Of a stretch of 64,000 bases of DNA, positions 1 through 10,500 are shown piece by piece. Origin of the DNA: Vitis vinifera (Eukaryota; Streptophyta; Magnoliopsida; Vitales; Vitaceae). The translations under genes were made by a program, and so were the position numbers. The notes below the pieces were generated by a model. That model was not told where the DNA came from and searched no databases. It saw nothing but the letters and a program-made list of their open reading frames with translations. The stretch lies in NCBI RefSeq assembly GCF_030704535.1, contig NC_081818.1:22360001-22424000 (forward strand). The letters are read 5' to 3'. Positions within the stretch are counted from its first letter, which is position 1. Every line of letters begins with the position of its first letter.

Positions 1-169
1 TTTTGTCTTTTTTTTTTAATGCATTTGGACATATGGAAAGTGCATTGCATGGTGGCTAACTTGAGATTCTCAAGGATGCAGCCGCATGTTGTGATAGTCA
101 CCGGAATGGGTGCTCCAACTGGCATGGATTGAAACCCTCCCCATAATGAGTAGACTTCATATTTTCTTC

Positions 170-413
170 TATCATTTTGATGTTTTCCGCTTTGCAAACA
201 TGGTTCTAAAGGCTCTGTATAAGTCAGACGTTGCAATATTGAATTAAGAAAACAGGTATTACCCAGATTTTCCAAACCAACACCAATTGTTCTACTTGTG
301 ATCCCAATACCGAGCTCCAGATCCAACCCGTTCTTCATATGATTAGACCCATCTTGTTTTTTTTTTTCTACTCGAAGCCGCCAAACCAGTATTGTGCCCG
401 GGTCGCTTTGCAT
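170..413 (-). pseudogene. Captured ubiquitin-specific protease (UBP) fragment, left LTR copy
   Basis: This is the left-LTR copy of the fragment described at 18330-18574. The minus strand encodes the USP/UBP Cys box GLENLGNTCFLNSILQ followed by RLTYTEPLEPCLQSGKH, a plant UBP N-terminal catalytic segment. No other part of a peptidase, such as the His box, is present, so it cannot be an active enzyme. Its presence in both LTRs shows that capture came before this copy's transposition. Confidence 0.82.
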
Positions 414-959
414 CTGTGGTGGGGTTCAGAGTCTCAAGGCTAAAACCTCCGTCTCCGTCTCGATAATCCATTCATCGTCGTCATCACTGTTCTCATTGCT
501 TCTCTATTTCTCTCCATGTGTTCCAATCTTCTCTCACCAAATCAAACAACACTGCTAATTCATTAAAATACTAATTAAACTTCTGCCTCCAATCACCTCC
601 TCACCGCGACTCCACCTTGTTTTCGTCCACAACAATCAGGAAAAAATCCAGATTCCGGCGACTCTCTGGTGAAGTCCTCTCTCAACCTTTCTGAAAATTC
701 CCCAAGATCTTCTGCCCCGTTCTTTATCTCTCAAACAACCATCTTTACCAGAATTTCTCCACCTCTATTTTTCAGAAGACTTCCCTCCTTACTCTCTACT
801 TGGACTTCTTTTTCTGCTCTCTGTTTTCTCCATTCTTCACGTCTTCTTCCCCTATTTTTCTTTTTCCCTTTCTCCACCCAATTCTCTCTCTTCCTTGCTT
901 TCTGCTCAGTTATTCTTCCACTTCTTTTGTTTCAGCAAAATAATATATCCCCTTGCTGT

Positions 960-1319
960 AGCGCCTGTGTAGAATGCAAGCTGCTCGGTGGCAAAACCCA
1001 AACGCTCGGCTAACGGGGTAATACCTAATAAGCTGAAGAAGAAGACCCATCCATGCTTTCTAGTAAGATAATGTAGCAAAATTGCTAAGGGACCGAAAGG
1101 TAGCAACATATTTATCTTCGCTTTAATCAAGACAATGTAAACACTTCTTAGAGGAGCAGTCCTCATTTTTTTAAAGATCCATGAGGTGGAGAGAGCTGCA
1201 TGAGACCCAATATGAGATGTCTCGAAGTCAAAAGAATGAACTTTTCTTGTGCCTTGTGATGTGCTATAAGGGATCTCCGCATCTGATTCAAGGTCTATCT
1301 TCTCCTCAATGGAACCCAT
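960..1319 (-). pseudogene. Captured vacuolar cation/proton exchanger (CAX) fragment, left LTR copy
   Basis: This is the left-LTR copy of the fragment described at 19121-19480. It differs from the right copy at a few bases; one change gives YLTRKHG instead of the family-typical YLTGKHG. The frame opens with MGSIEEKIDLES and runs through the first exchanger membrane segments before leaving CAX homology near TEQLAFYTGAT. It is a truncated non-functional piece of a host transporter gene carried inside the LTR. Confidence 0.85.
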
Positions 1320-1746
1320 CTCCCTCTGCGTGTCCTTGGCTTTGTTATCTTTGTTGGTAAGGATGATCCTTCTTTAAAATTCCTCTCCCCATGCAAAATA
1401 GAATAATAGTATAAAAAAAATAAAAATAAAAAATTAAAAGAAAATTAAAGAAACTAATGAAATTAGTAATAAAATAGAATATCATTTCAAAGAAAAAGCA
1501 AAGGAATAAGGAGAGCTTAGATAATATCATTTCCTCGTTCGATAATAGGGTCACATGCGTATTTAAAGTATAAACAATTCAATCAATTTTTTTATTAAGT
1601 AAATAAATAAATAAAATAAAAATAAATAAAAATAAAAATAAAGAATAAAGACAATTAAATACATGAATAAATAAATAATAAAAAGTAAAAGTAAAAAATG
1701 AATAGACAAAATAAGTGTAATTATCAAATACATGCCATAATAATAA

Positions 1747-1778
<32 letters not shown>

Positions 1779-1879
1779 AGAAATAATAATAATAAAATGT
1801 TGAGCCTCAATGAAATGTCTAAATGGACCTATTCTGAAAAAGGTGTCTAAGTGACCCAAGTGATGTGTGTAAATAAGGA

Positions 1880-1995
1880 GATGTCTCGGTGCGAGTCAAG
1901 GTGAATCTAGGTGGGCCTAGGGTGCCTAAATGGGCTTAAGTGCCTAAGTGGGCCCAGGGTGCCTAAGTGGACCTAAGATGGTGCTTAATGGGCCA
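1880..1995. repeat. Short degenerate tandem repeat near the LTR end (copy at about 20040-20155)
   Basis: The motif GTGCCTAAGTGGGC and close variants recur about five times at roughly 20-bp spacing just inside the outer end of the LTR. The same array is in both LTRs. It sits at the start of U3 on the element strand, where enhancer-like repeats are often found; that role is inference only. Confidence 0.6.
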
Positions 1996-2218
1996 AGTGA
2001 ATCTCAAAACTATCCTAGAAATGAATGAAAAGCCTAATTCTAAATTAGGGCTGCCAAAGGTCACAATAAAGGGTCAGATAGTCCCTCAACCAAAATCTCC
2101 GAGGTGACTCAGAAAAAGGTAAGTGGTACGAGTAGTAATGGGCCACCCTGGAACTACCGTGGAGCACTGGAAGTGGATTTAAAGACATGTGCTAAAGGGA
2201 CAAAATTGAGGGTCTACA

Positions 2219-2238
2219 AATATGCCCCTCTTCGGTAT
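2219..2238 (-). promoter_or_regulatory. Polypurine tract candidate next to the 3' LTR
   Basis: Read on the element strand, the bases directly before the 3' LTR are GAAGAGGGGCATATT followed by TGTAGACCC, the LTR start. A purine run at this position primes plus-strand DNA synthesis in LTR retroelements. The core GGGGCATATT recurs seven times further upstream (see 4660-5990). Confidence 0.75.
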
Positions 2239-2744
2239 AGATCACGAGTGTAGAGAATGCAAGTAGAAACACGAGCAATGAGCGAAATGAAGTGAACTAT
2301 ACTGAAGAATTAAAGAAAGACCAGAGATTTTGTCCTAGCGCATGAAGAGGTAAGGTCAAAAGATGGGGTCTCAATGATATAGACGGGACAACTCTATGCG
2401 GGGGGAAATGACAATAAAGAGAGAAGGCATGTGACGAGTAGCACAAAGATGGAAAGAGGTGAAAAGGTGACTCAAAGTCGTGAATGAGATGAGTGAATAT
2501 AGGTCATGGACAAGATGAACGACTCTGGATCTAAAATAAGATAAAAAGACTCTGGGTCATGAGCTCAGGGCTCTAATTGGGAAGAATGACTCTGGGTCAG
2601 GATGGAAAACGACTCTAGGTCGAGAGCCGTAGGCTCTAAAATAGGAAAGAATGACTCTGGGTCAAAAGTGAAAAAATCGACACTGGGTCAAGAGCTCTAG
2701 GCTCTAAATGGAACAGAAATGACTCTGGGTCATAAATGAAAAAC

Positions 2745-3685
2745 GACTCTGGGTCGAGAGCTCTGGGCTCTAAATGGAAAATCGACTCTGGGTCGAGAGC
2801 TCTGGGCTCTAAATGGAAAAGAAATGACTCTGGGTCAAGAACTCTGGGCTCTAAATGGAAAATCGACTCTGGGTCAAGAGCTCTGGGCTCGAAATGGAAA
2901 ATCGACTCTGGGTCGAGAGCTCTGGGCTCGAAATGGAAAATCGACTCTGGGTCGAGAGCTCTGGGCTCTAAATGGAAAACCGACTCTGGGTCGAGAGCTC
3001 TGGGCTCTAAATGGAATACCGACTCTGGGTCGAGAGCTCTGGGCTCTAAATGGAAAATCGACTCTGAGTCGAGAGCTCTGGGCTCTAAATGGAAAACCGA
3101 CTCTGGGTCGAGAGCTCTGGGCTCTAAATGGAAAATCGACTCTGGGTCAAAAGCTCTGGGCTCGAAATGGGAAAATCGACTCTGGGTCGAGAGCTCTGGG
3201 CTCTAAATGGAAAACCGACTCTGGGTCGAGAGCTCTGGGCTCTAAATGGAAAATCGACTCTGGGTCGAGAGCTCTGGGCTCTAAATGGAAAATTGACTCT
3301 AGGTCGAGAGCTCTGGGCTCTAAATGCAAAATCGACTCTGGGTCGAGAGCTCTGGGCTCTAAATGGAAAACCGACTCTGGGTCGAGAGCTCTGGGCTCGA
3401 AATGGAAAAATCGACTCTGGGTCGAGAGCTTTGGGCTCTAAATGGAAAATCAACTCTAGGTTGAGAGCTCTGGGCTCTAAATGGAAAACCAACTCTGGGT
3501 CGAGAGCTCTGGGCTCTAAATGGAAAATCGACTCTGGGTCGAGAGCTCTGGGCTCGAAATGGAAAACCGACTCTGGGTCGAGAGCTCTAGGCTCTAAATG
3601 GAAAATCGACTCTGGGTCGAGAGCTCTGGGCTCTAAATGGAAAATCGACTCTACGTCGAGAGCTCTGGGCTCTAAATGGAAAATC
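2745..3685. repeat. 39-bp tandem repeat array (about 24 copies) in the element's 3' region
   Basis: Units of 39 bp begin GACTCTGGGTCGAGAGCTCT and end with GGGCTCTAAATGGAAAATC. They are joined head to tail, with single-base variants such as TCG to TCA, CTA to CGA and ATC to ACC. Each unit contains the palindrome AGAGCTCT. More degenerate relatives extend left to about 2520. Because 39 is a multiple of three and the unit has no stops in several frames, long reading frames of 156-220 codons with 13-residue repeats appear on both strands. These are best read as a by-product of the repeat, not genes. Tandem arrays in the 3' untranslated region are a described trait of Tat-lineage elements. Confidence 0.95.
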
Positions 3686-4005
3686 GACTCTGGGTCGAAA
3701 TGGAAGGTGACTCCGGGTCGAGAGCTCCGGGCTCTAAAATAGGAAATAATGACTCTGGGTCGAAATAGAAAGTGACTTTGGGTCAAGAGCTCCGGGCTCT
3801 AAAATAGGAAACAATGACTCTGGGTCGAAATGGAAAGTGACTCTGGGTCGAGAGCTCCGGGCTCTAAAATAGGAAACAATGACTCTGGGTCGAAATGGAA
3901 AGTGACTCTGGGTCGAGAGCTCTGGGCTCTAAAATAGGAAATAATGACTCTGGGTCGAAATGGAAAGTGACTCTGGGTCGAGAGCTCTAGGCTCTAAATA
4001 GATAG
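3686..4005. repeat. 65-bp composite tandem repeat (about 5 copies)
   Basis: The unit joins a short GACTCTGGGTCGAAATGGAA half to a long half ending GAGCTCCGGGCTCTAAAATAGGAAACAAT. GACTCTGGGTC of the short half starts at 3686, 3751, 3816, 3881 and 3946, an exact 65-bp spacing. It is a derivative of the adjacent 39-bp unit in which a truncated and a lengthened copy were amplified together. Confidence 0.9.
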
Positions 4006-4331
4006 CCGATCAGGATACTTTCCGACTCAAGATGTCGGGTCGAGGCCACTCACAAGTGGCTAGAATGATGAAAACGAAACATCTCAGGGATGTGAATAAT
4101 GCAAATGACTCCGGGTCGTGAGCTCAGGGCTCGGGGTGCTATGAATGACTCTGGGTCAAGATGGAAAATGACTCTGGGTCGATGAATAGCTCTGGGCTAT
4201 GAGCTCCGGGCTCTATGACTGATCGGCTAGAAGGAGAATGCGATACGCAAACTCCAGGTCAAACCACTCATGGGCGACCAAGTGATGAAAGCTCAGCTAA
4301 GAGCTGGGAAGACTCTGGGTCTATAGGAAAT

Positions 4332-4570
4332 GATAGCTCAGGGCTAGCGGGCTCAAGGCCTAAGGGAAAAAAGATAGCTCAGGGCTACAAGACTCAGGGT
4401 CTAGAAGGAATGGATAACTCATGGCTATGAGGCTCAGGGCCTAAAAAAAGGATAGCTCAGGGCTAGCGGGCTCAGGGCCTAAGGGAAAAAGGATGCTCAA
4501 GGCTATAAGACTCGGGGTCTAGAAGGAATGAATAACTCAAAGCTATGAGGCTCAGGGCCTAGAAGGGAAT
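4332..4570. repeat. Higher-order repeat, 3 x 40-bp units amplified twice
   Basis: Six units of about 40 bp begin GATAGCTCAGGGCTA or variants, at 4332, 4373, 4413, 4451, 4492 and 4531. Types 1-3 (GCGGGCTCA, AAGACTCAGGGTCTAG and TGAGGCTCAGGGCCTA) recur in the same order as types 4-6, so the higher-order period is about 119 bp. The units share GCTC(A/T)GGGCT words with the neighbouring 39-bp array, implying common origin. Confidence 0.8.
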
Positions 4571-4659
4571 AATAGAGAAGACCAACTCGGAAGTGGACAT
4601 GAAATAAATTGGCTCAAAGCCACATACTCAAAATGTCAAGGGTCGGACTACTGAAACCA

Positions 4660-5990
4660 AGAAGGGAAATATGCCCCAGTATCCAGGGTGCTCGCACTGC
4701 CGAAACAACCAGTAAATCAATCATCCGCTGAAATCAATAGGTCAGAAACTGATGCATCGTGACAAACCTCTGAAAAGTCTAAACTGAAGGAACCCTCTAT
4801 GTCTGAAAAGCTGCTCTGTCGATGAATCTCAAAAGGTAAATCTCAAAGAGTGTATATCATGGCTCATCTAAAAGTAAACCTCAAAGTGCGTAAAATGCTG
4901 CTCATCTGGATAATCCAATCTGCAAGGTAACAATGACGAAAACAAATCTGTCTCATGAACATCTGGCTAAAGGATCTACCCACACTCCTCGGGTGAAACC
5001 TGATGCGATCCATCTCTATCTCAACAAATCCATGTAGGGAGGCCCTGATACAGTCGATCATCGGAAGCTCTAGGCTAGTGCTCAATCTAAAACCAAGCTG
5101 GCCACTGTCTCAATCTCAAGGATACTCAAAGAAAATGGGGGAAATATGCCCCAGTATAAGATCTGATGTCAAAGTCGTAAGCTAAACAACCGGCACCAAT
5201 CATCCATCCTCATATCACTGCCTAAATAAATCTCATCATGGAAAGGGGGATATGCCCCAGTATGGATATCGGATGTCGAAGTCGTGAGGCAAACAAACTA
5301 ACAATGATCATCCATCATCCATCCTCATATCACTACCCAAATACAATCTCATCAAGGAGAGGGGAATATGCCCCAGTGTGGATAATCTAATGTCGAAGTC
5401 GTGAGGTAAACAAACTAACAATGATCATCCATCCTCGTACCGTATACAATAACAGATAAGAATCTCGGAGGAAGGGGGGAATATGCCCCAGTGTGAATAT
5501 ATGATGCACAACCAAAGGATGAATCCAACATCATCAATCAACTATCCTCAGCTCAACAATAATCCGCTAAGAAGTCAGAATGATGTATCAACCAATGCCT
5601 CAAGGGAGACACTCTAAATCTAATCTCAAATGAATAGCCAAAATGATGAGGAATGTGATAATCTCAAAAGTAGAAACATGTCTCTGATGAATCCCTGACT
5701 GAATCTGATAGGAATCTGGTAACCTCAAAATGGGGAAATATGCCCCAGTATGCCTGGTCTATACACTGCACTGAAAACTGCCTCCAACTCAGTAATAATC
5801 CACTAGTCTATCTCAGAAATACTCCACAGATGGAAACACTAGGGGCTCAACGATGCTCCACTAGAACTGATATAATCTCAACACACCCCACTACGGATCT
5901 CTGATCGGTGAAAATGACCAGACTCAAAGAAAGTGCTCCACTAGGGGCTCATCTCAACCAAATGAAAGGGGAATATGCCCCAGTATGGAC
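4660..5990. repeat. Seven dispersed copies of a polypurine-tract-like hairpin motif
   Basis: The motif GGGGAAATATGCCCCAGT (variants GGGGAATATGCCCC and GGGGATATGCCCC; the first copy has only GGGAAATATGCCCC) occurs near 4665, 5138, 5245, 5360, 5474, 5732 and 5969. It is self-complementary at its GGGG/CCCC ends. On the element strand it contains GGGGCATATT, the same ten bases as the genuine polypurine tract at the 3' LTR. Between copies, words such as ATCATCCATCCTCATATCACT and CTAACAATGATCATCC also repeat, so this looks like an old tandem region with units of roughly 115 bp at 5140-5490. Confidence 0.8.
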
Positions 5991-6893
5991 ATCTAATGCA
6001 CAACCAAAGGATGAATCTAATATCCTCAATGAACTGTCTCCAAACCCAAAAATCCATCGAACATCAATATGTCAAGCAAGAGAGATACCAAATGCTTCCA
6101 AAAGTATCTTCCATAAAAGAGAACATAGTAACGACCAAACTTCAACCAATCTACCAAAAACCTGTCCAAGTGAAGACTGTCAAAGATAACGTCTGATCTC
6201 GTGGCCTCAGGGTGGTCTTAAGACACGGGACGTAACGTAGGCCAAGGTGATAGGGTGAAAGAAATGAAGGGAAACTAGGCTCAAATACCCAATGATCAAA
6301 CCCGTACCCTCGTGTACAAGATGTAATGCATAGAAAAATCTCATGAGTCATGGACTTAGAAATAACCAAAGGGAATGCCGATAACAAAATGAGAGAAAGG
6401 ATGAATGGTCAAACCATCAATGAAATATGTGAATGATGTGAAGAAGGTATCAAATCAGTAATGGGTATCAATATGTAGGGAATGAATAAAAGGTGGAACA
6501 AAGATCTGGAATGCGGTAATGGAATACAAAAGAAAGCAATGAGAATGTGGAATGAGTGATGATCAACCCATGTTAGTACAATAAAGGAAAGTCATATCAC
6601 CAATGATGGAATGGTGGGTAAGACAATGATCTGGAGACCCTAGTAAAAAGATCACTCATCTCTCATACCTAATATATATCAATCATGATCCAAGAAGCAT
6701 AGGATCTCGTAGAACTCTCATATGAACCCTCGACACTCCAAATGCATAACAGGAGTGGCTCAAGGACCGAAAAAACTCATAAAAACTCACAAAAAAACCC
6801 ATAATGACAAATATACCCAATAAATGAACCTCAAAAGGTGGCATAAATACCCAATGGAATGAGATACCATACATGAGCATATCCTTGCGCTTT

Positions 6894-6978
6894 TCTTTTC
6901 TTTTTTTTTTTTTTCTTTTTTTTTATTTTTTATTTTTTTCTCTTTTTTATTTTTTATTTTTATTTTTTTATTTTTTTG

Positions 6979-7015
<37 letters not shown>
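6894..7015. repeat. T-rich low-complexity tract of about 120 bp
   Basis: Runs of T broken only by occasional A, C or G cover this stretch on the plus strand, ending in an uninterrupted run of about 36 T. It is inside the retrotransposon's 3' region. Such tracts arise by slippage, and assembly length here is doubtful. Confidence 0.9.
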
Positions 7016-7017
<2 letters not shown>

Positions 7018-7565
7018 GCATGCTCTGATCATCAATAAGTCAAACTCCAATGGAAAAGATACAAGGAGTGAATAAACTCTCTCAAATCACTGATGAATAC
7101 ATGAACCCCAACCCATGAGACAACCTCTCAAACTAAGATCTCCGAATCAATGTCAAATGATGGAATGAATAGAGTGATATGACTGCCCTCTTTGCACTAA
7201 GACGTGAAGAATCATCAACCCAAGGAAGAGAATAATAAGATGAAGCAAATAATGATAGAGAAAAGAAAGAGAATGAATATATGATGATAATAAAATAGAA
7301 CAAATAGGGTGATAAGAGGATGGTAACAAGAGTGAGAAGATAAGCCTATAAGTCTAAAGCTCATGAGACTTTCCTAGCAAAGCATCCATATACATCAAAG
7401 GGCCCCAACCCGGGTGTAGAAATGGTAATCAAAGCTATAAGAAAGAAATAAGGCTATAATATACCACGTGAGGCTCAATGGGCTAGCAATGGTTTAATAT
7501 TTCAATAAAGGTGATAAGGTGTAAGGTTAACCGAAATGATGGTCACCCATCCTGCGACCACGGTC

Positions 7566-10500
7566 TCAAACATAATACTTCTTCAGCTGATCCACGTTGG
7601 TAGGCTCTGAAAATTGGTTTCCATCTAAGTCTGTCAACCATGCAGCCCCTTCTGGAGTCAATTCTCGGATAACATAAGGCCCACTCCAACTAGGTCTAAA
7701 CTTTCCTCTAGGGTCTCCAATCAAACCTCTGAGAATCCTCAAAACTAAATCCCCTTTTTGCAATGGTCTAGGCTTAACTCGTTTCTTGAAGGCACGAGCC
7801 ATCTTTCTCTGATAGGCCTGAACATGATCTGCTGCTCTCAATCTCCTCTCATCTAAAAGGTTAAGCTGATCAAATCGAGCCTGAGCCCACTCTGTCTCAG
7901 AAATCTGCTGCTCAAGGGCTACTCTCAATGAGCCCATCTCTGTCTCTATTGGCAAAACAGCCTCCATACCATACACTAGGGAATAAGGCGTAGCTCCTGT
8001 AGAGGTGCGAAAAGAGGTGCGGTACGCCCACAATGCAAAAGGAAGCTTCTCTGACCAATCTCGAGAAGTCTCAACCATCTTCCTCAAAATCCTCTTAATA
8101 TTCTTGTTTGCAGCCTCTACTGCCCCATTGGTCTGTGGCCTATATGCTGAAGATCTATGATGTCGGATGCCATACTCCTGCAACAAAGTGTCTACCTCAG
8201 CTCGGAAGTGCGCCCCTCTGTCGGAAATCAACTCATGAGGAACCCCATAGCGGCAAATGATGTGTGATCTGATAAAACTGGCAACCCTAGCAGATGTCAA
8301 CCTCGCATATGATGCGGCTTCCACCCACTTGGTGAAATAGTCTATGGCAACTAGGATGAACTCATGACCACTGGAAGATTTTGGTGAAACCTTCCCAATA
8401 ATATCAATACCCCATACTGAAAATGGCCATGGCGAAGTCAAGGCGTGTAACTCTGATGGTGGTGCATGTATGAGATCACCATGAATCTGACACTCTGGGC
8501 ATTTCTGGACAAACTGACAACAATCTGTCTCCATAGTCAACCAGAAGTAACCCGTCCTCATAATCTTACGAGCTAGCATGTGTCCTCCCATATGCGGACC
8601 ACAAACTCCTGAATGGACCTCTCTCATCACTCGATCTGCAGAGGCTCGATCTAAACACAACAGAAGCATACCATCAGCTGATCGCCTATATAAGGTATCT
8701 CCGCAAATCACAAATCTAGTAGCCAAATGCCTCAGTGCTCTCCGATCCTTGGCAGTGGCTACCTCAGGGTATGTGCCAAATCTGAGGAACTGATGAATGT
8801 CATGATACCAAGGTAGATCATCCTGGTCCTCTATCTCCCCAATCAAACAACAATAGGCGGGTGCAGACCTCGACTCAATCAGTAATGGACGTATGACTAC
8901 ATCAATCGGAATGTCCACGGAGGAAGCTAAAGTAGCTAAGGCGTCAGCAAATCGATTCTGCGCTCTAGGCAGATGAACATATCTCAAGTCGTCAAATCTC
9001 GCAACCAACAACTCTAAATAAGCATGATATGGCCTAAGCTTCACGTCCCTAGTCTTCCAATCCCCCTGAATCTGCCTGAGTACCAAATTGGAGTCACCAA
9101 ACACCTCCATCTGTCTAATGTCAAGCTCTAATGCAGTCTCTAAACCAAGGATACAAGCCTCATACTCAACTATGTTATTCGTGGCAGGATGTCGATCAGA
9201 GAATGCCAAACGAACGGACCTCGGAATATGATCACCCTGAGGGGATACCAATAGAACACCAATCCCATACCCTGACTGATTGGCTGCACCATCGAAGTAC
9301 ATGCACCATCCTAATAAGCTGGTCATAACAACAAACTCCTCATCTGGAAAATCATCATCAACTGGTCTATCCTCAGATGTCGGTAGTGAGGCTAAGTGAT
9401 CGGCGACAATACTTCCCTTAATAGACTTCTGAGAAACATACTGAATATCGAACTCTGTCAAAAGTACAAGCCATCTCATCAATCTACCAGTCAATGCAGG
9501 TCTATCAAACAAGTATCTTAACGGGTCCAGGCGGGATATCAAATGTACTGAGTACTCCGTCATGTAATGCCTCAATCTCCTGGTAGCCCAAACTAGTGCT
9601 AAGCATAGGCGCTCAATCATAACATATTTCATCTCATACTCCAACATCCTCTTACTTAGGTAGTAAATAGCTCGCTCCTTTCCTAAGTCATCAATCTGAG
9701 CTAACATACATCCCAATGCCATGTCTGAAACTGACAAATATAGGATAAGTGGACGTCCTGGCGTAGGAGGCACTAAAACAGGAGGAGAAAGCAAATACTC
9801 CTTGATCTTCTCAAATGCAAACTGACAGTCATCATTCCAAACTGTTGGCTGGTTCTTCCTCAAAAGACGAAAGATAGGCTCACATATGTCTGTCAATCTG
9901 GCTATGAACCGACTAATGTACTGTAATCTGCCCAGAAAACCTCTAATCTCTTTCTCAGTCTTTGGTGCAGGCATGTCAAGTATGGCTTTGATTTTATCTA
10001 GGTCGACCTCTATGCCCCGCTCACTGACTATATGTCCCAATAACTTCCCAGAAGTCACTCCAAAGGTACACTTCTTGGGATTCAACCTCAATCTAAACTT
10101 CCGGATCCTCTCAAAGAATCTCTCTAAAGCATCTAGGTGATCTGCTCTACCTCGGGATTTCACAATCATATCATCCACGTAAACCTCGACATCCCTATGC
10201 ATCATGTCATGAAACAAAGTGGTAGCGGCTCTCTGATAAGTGGCTCCTGCGTTCTTCAACCCAAATGGCATAACTCTGTAACAGTAGGTACCCCACTCAG
10301 TAATAAAGGCTGTCTTCTCCATATCCTCTGGAGCCATCAAAATCTGATTATACCCTGAAAACCCATCCATGAAAGACAACATCGAATGGCCTGCGGTGCC
10401 ATCAACCAACAAATCAATGTGTGGAAGGGGAAAGTCATCTTTAGGGCTGGCTTTATTGAGATCTCTGAAGTCAACACAAACCCTAACTTTGCCATCCTTT

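Larger units (their letters stand above)
1..2218 (-). repeat. 3' LTR of the Tat element (partial, cut by the window start)
   Basis: This stretch matches the right LTR from about 18162 to 20376 almost base for base. By eye I found about seven substitutions, for example near 639, 803, 964, 1051, 1862 and 2029, plus small indels in homopolymers and a TA run. It ends at 2218 in GGGTCTACA, the LTR terminus. The copy contains the same CAX and UBP host-gene fragments as the right LTR, AT-rich simple sequence at 1560-1790, and a short GTGCCTAAGTGGGC-type repeat at about 1900-1990. Confidence 0.92.
4571..7565 (-). other. Non-coding 3' region of the Tat element
   Basis: Between the pol stop and the tandem repeats I see no convincing coding sequence on either strand; short frames here have no recognisable domain. 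It contains the polypurine-like motif array (4660-5990) and, at about 6894-7015, an almost pure T tract (A/AAAAAG-rich on the element strand). A long non-coding 3' region is usual for this lineage. Confidence 0.75.

Noticed and set aside
669..1013. 114-codon plus-strand frame (duplicate at 18830-19174)
   Set aside because: It is rich in Ser, Phe and Leu from CT-rich composition, antisense to the captured gene fragments, and has no known domain.
2736..3786. Long reading frames of 156-220 codons on both strands
   Set aside because: They arise because a 39-bp tandem repeat without stops is read in several frames; there is no start context, no domain and the region is the retrotransposon's 3' untranslated part.
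2745..4570. Regularly spaced repeats as a CRISPR array
   Set aside because: Units are contiguous with no unique spacers, and the DNA is from a plant nucleus.
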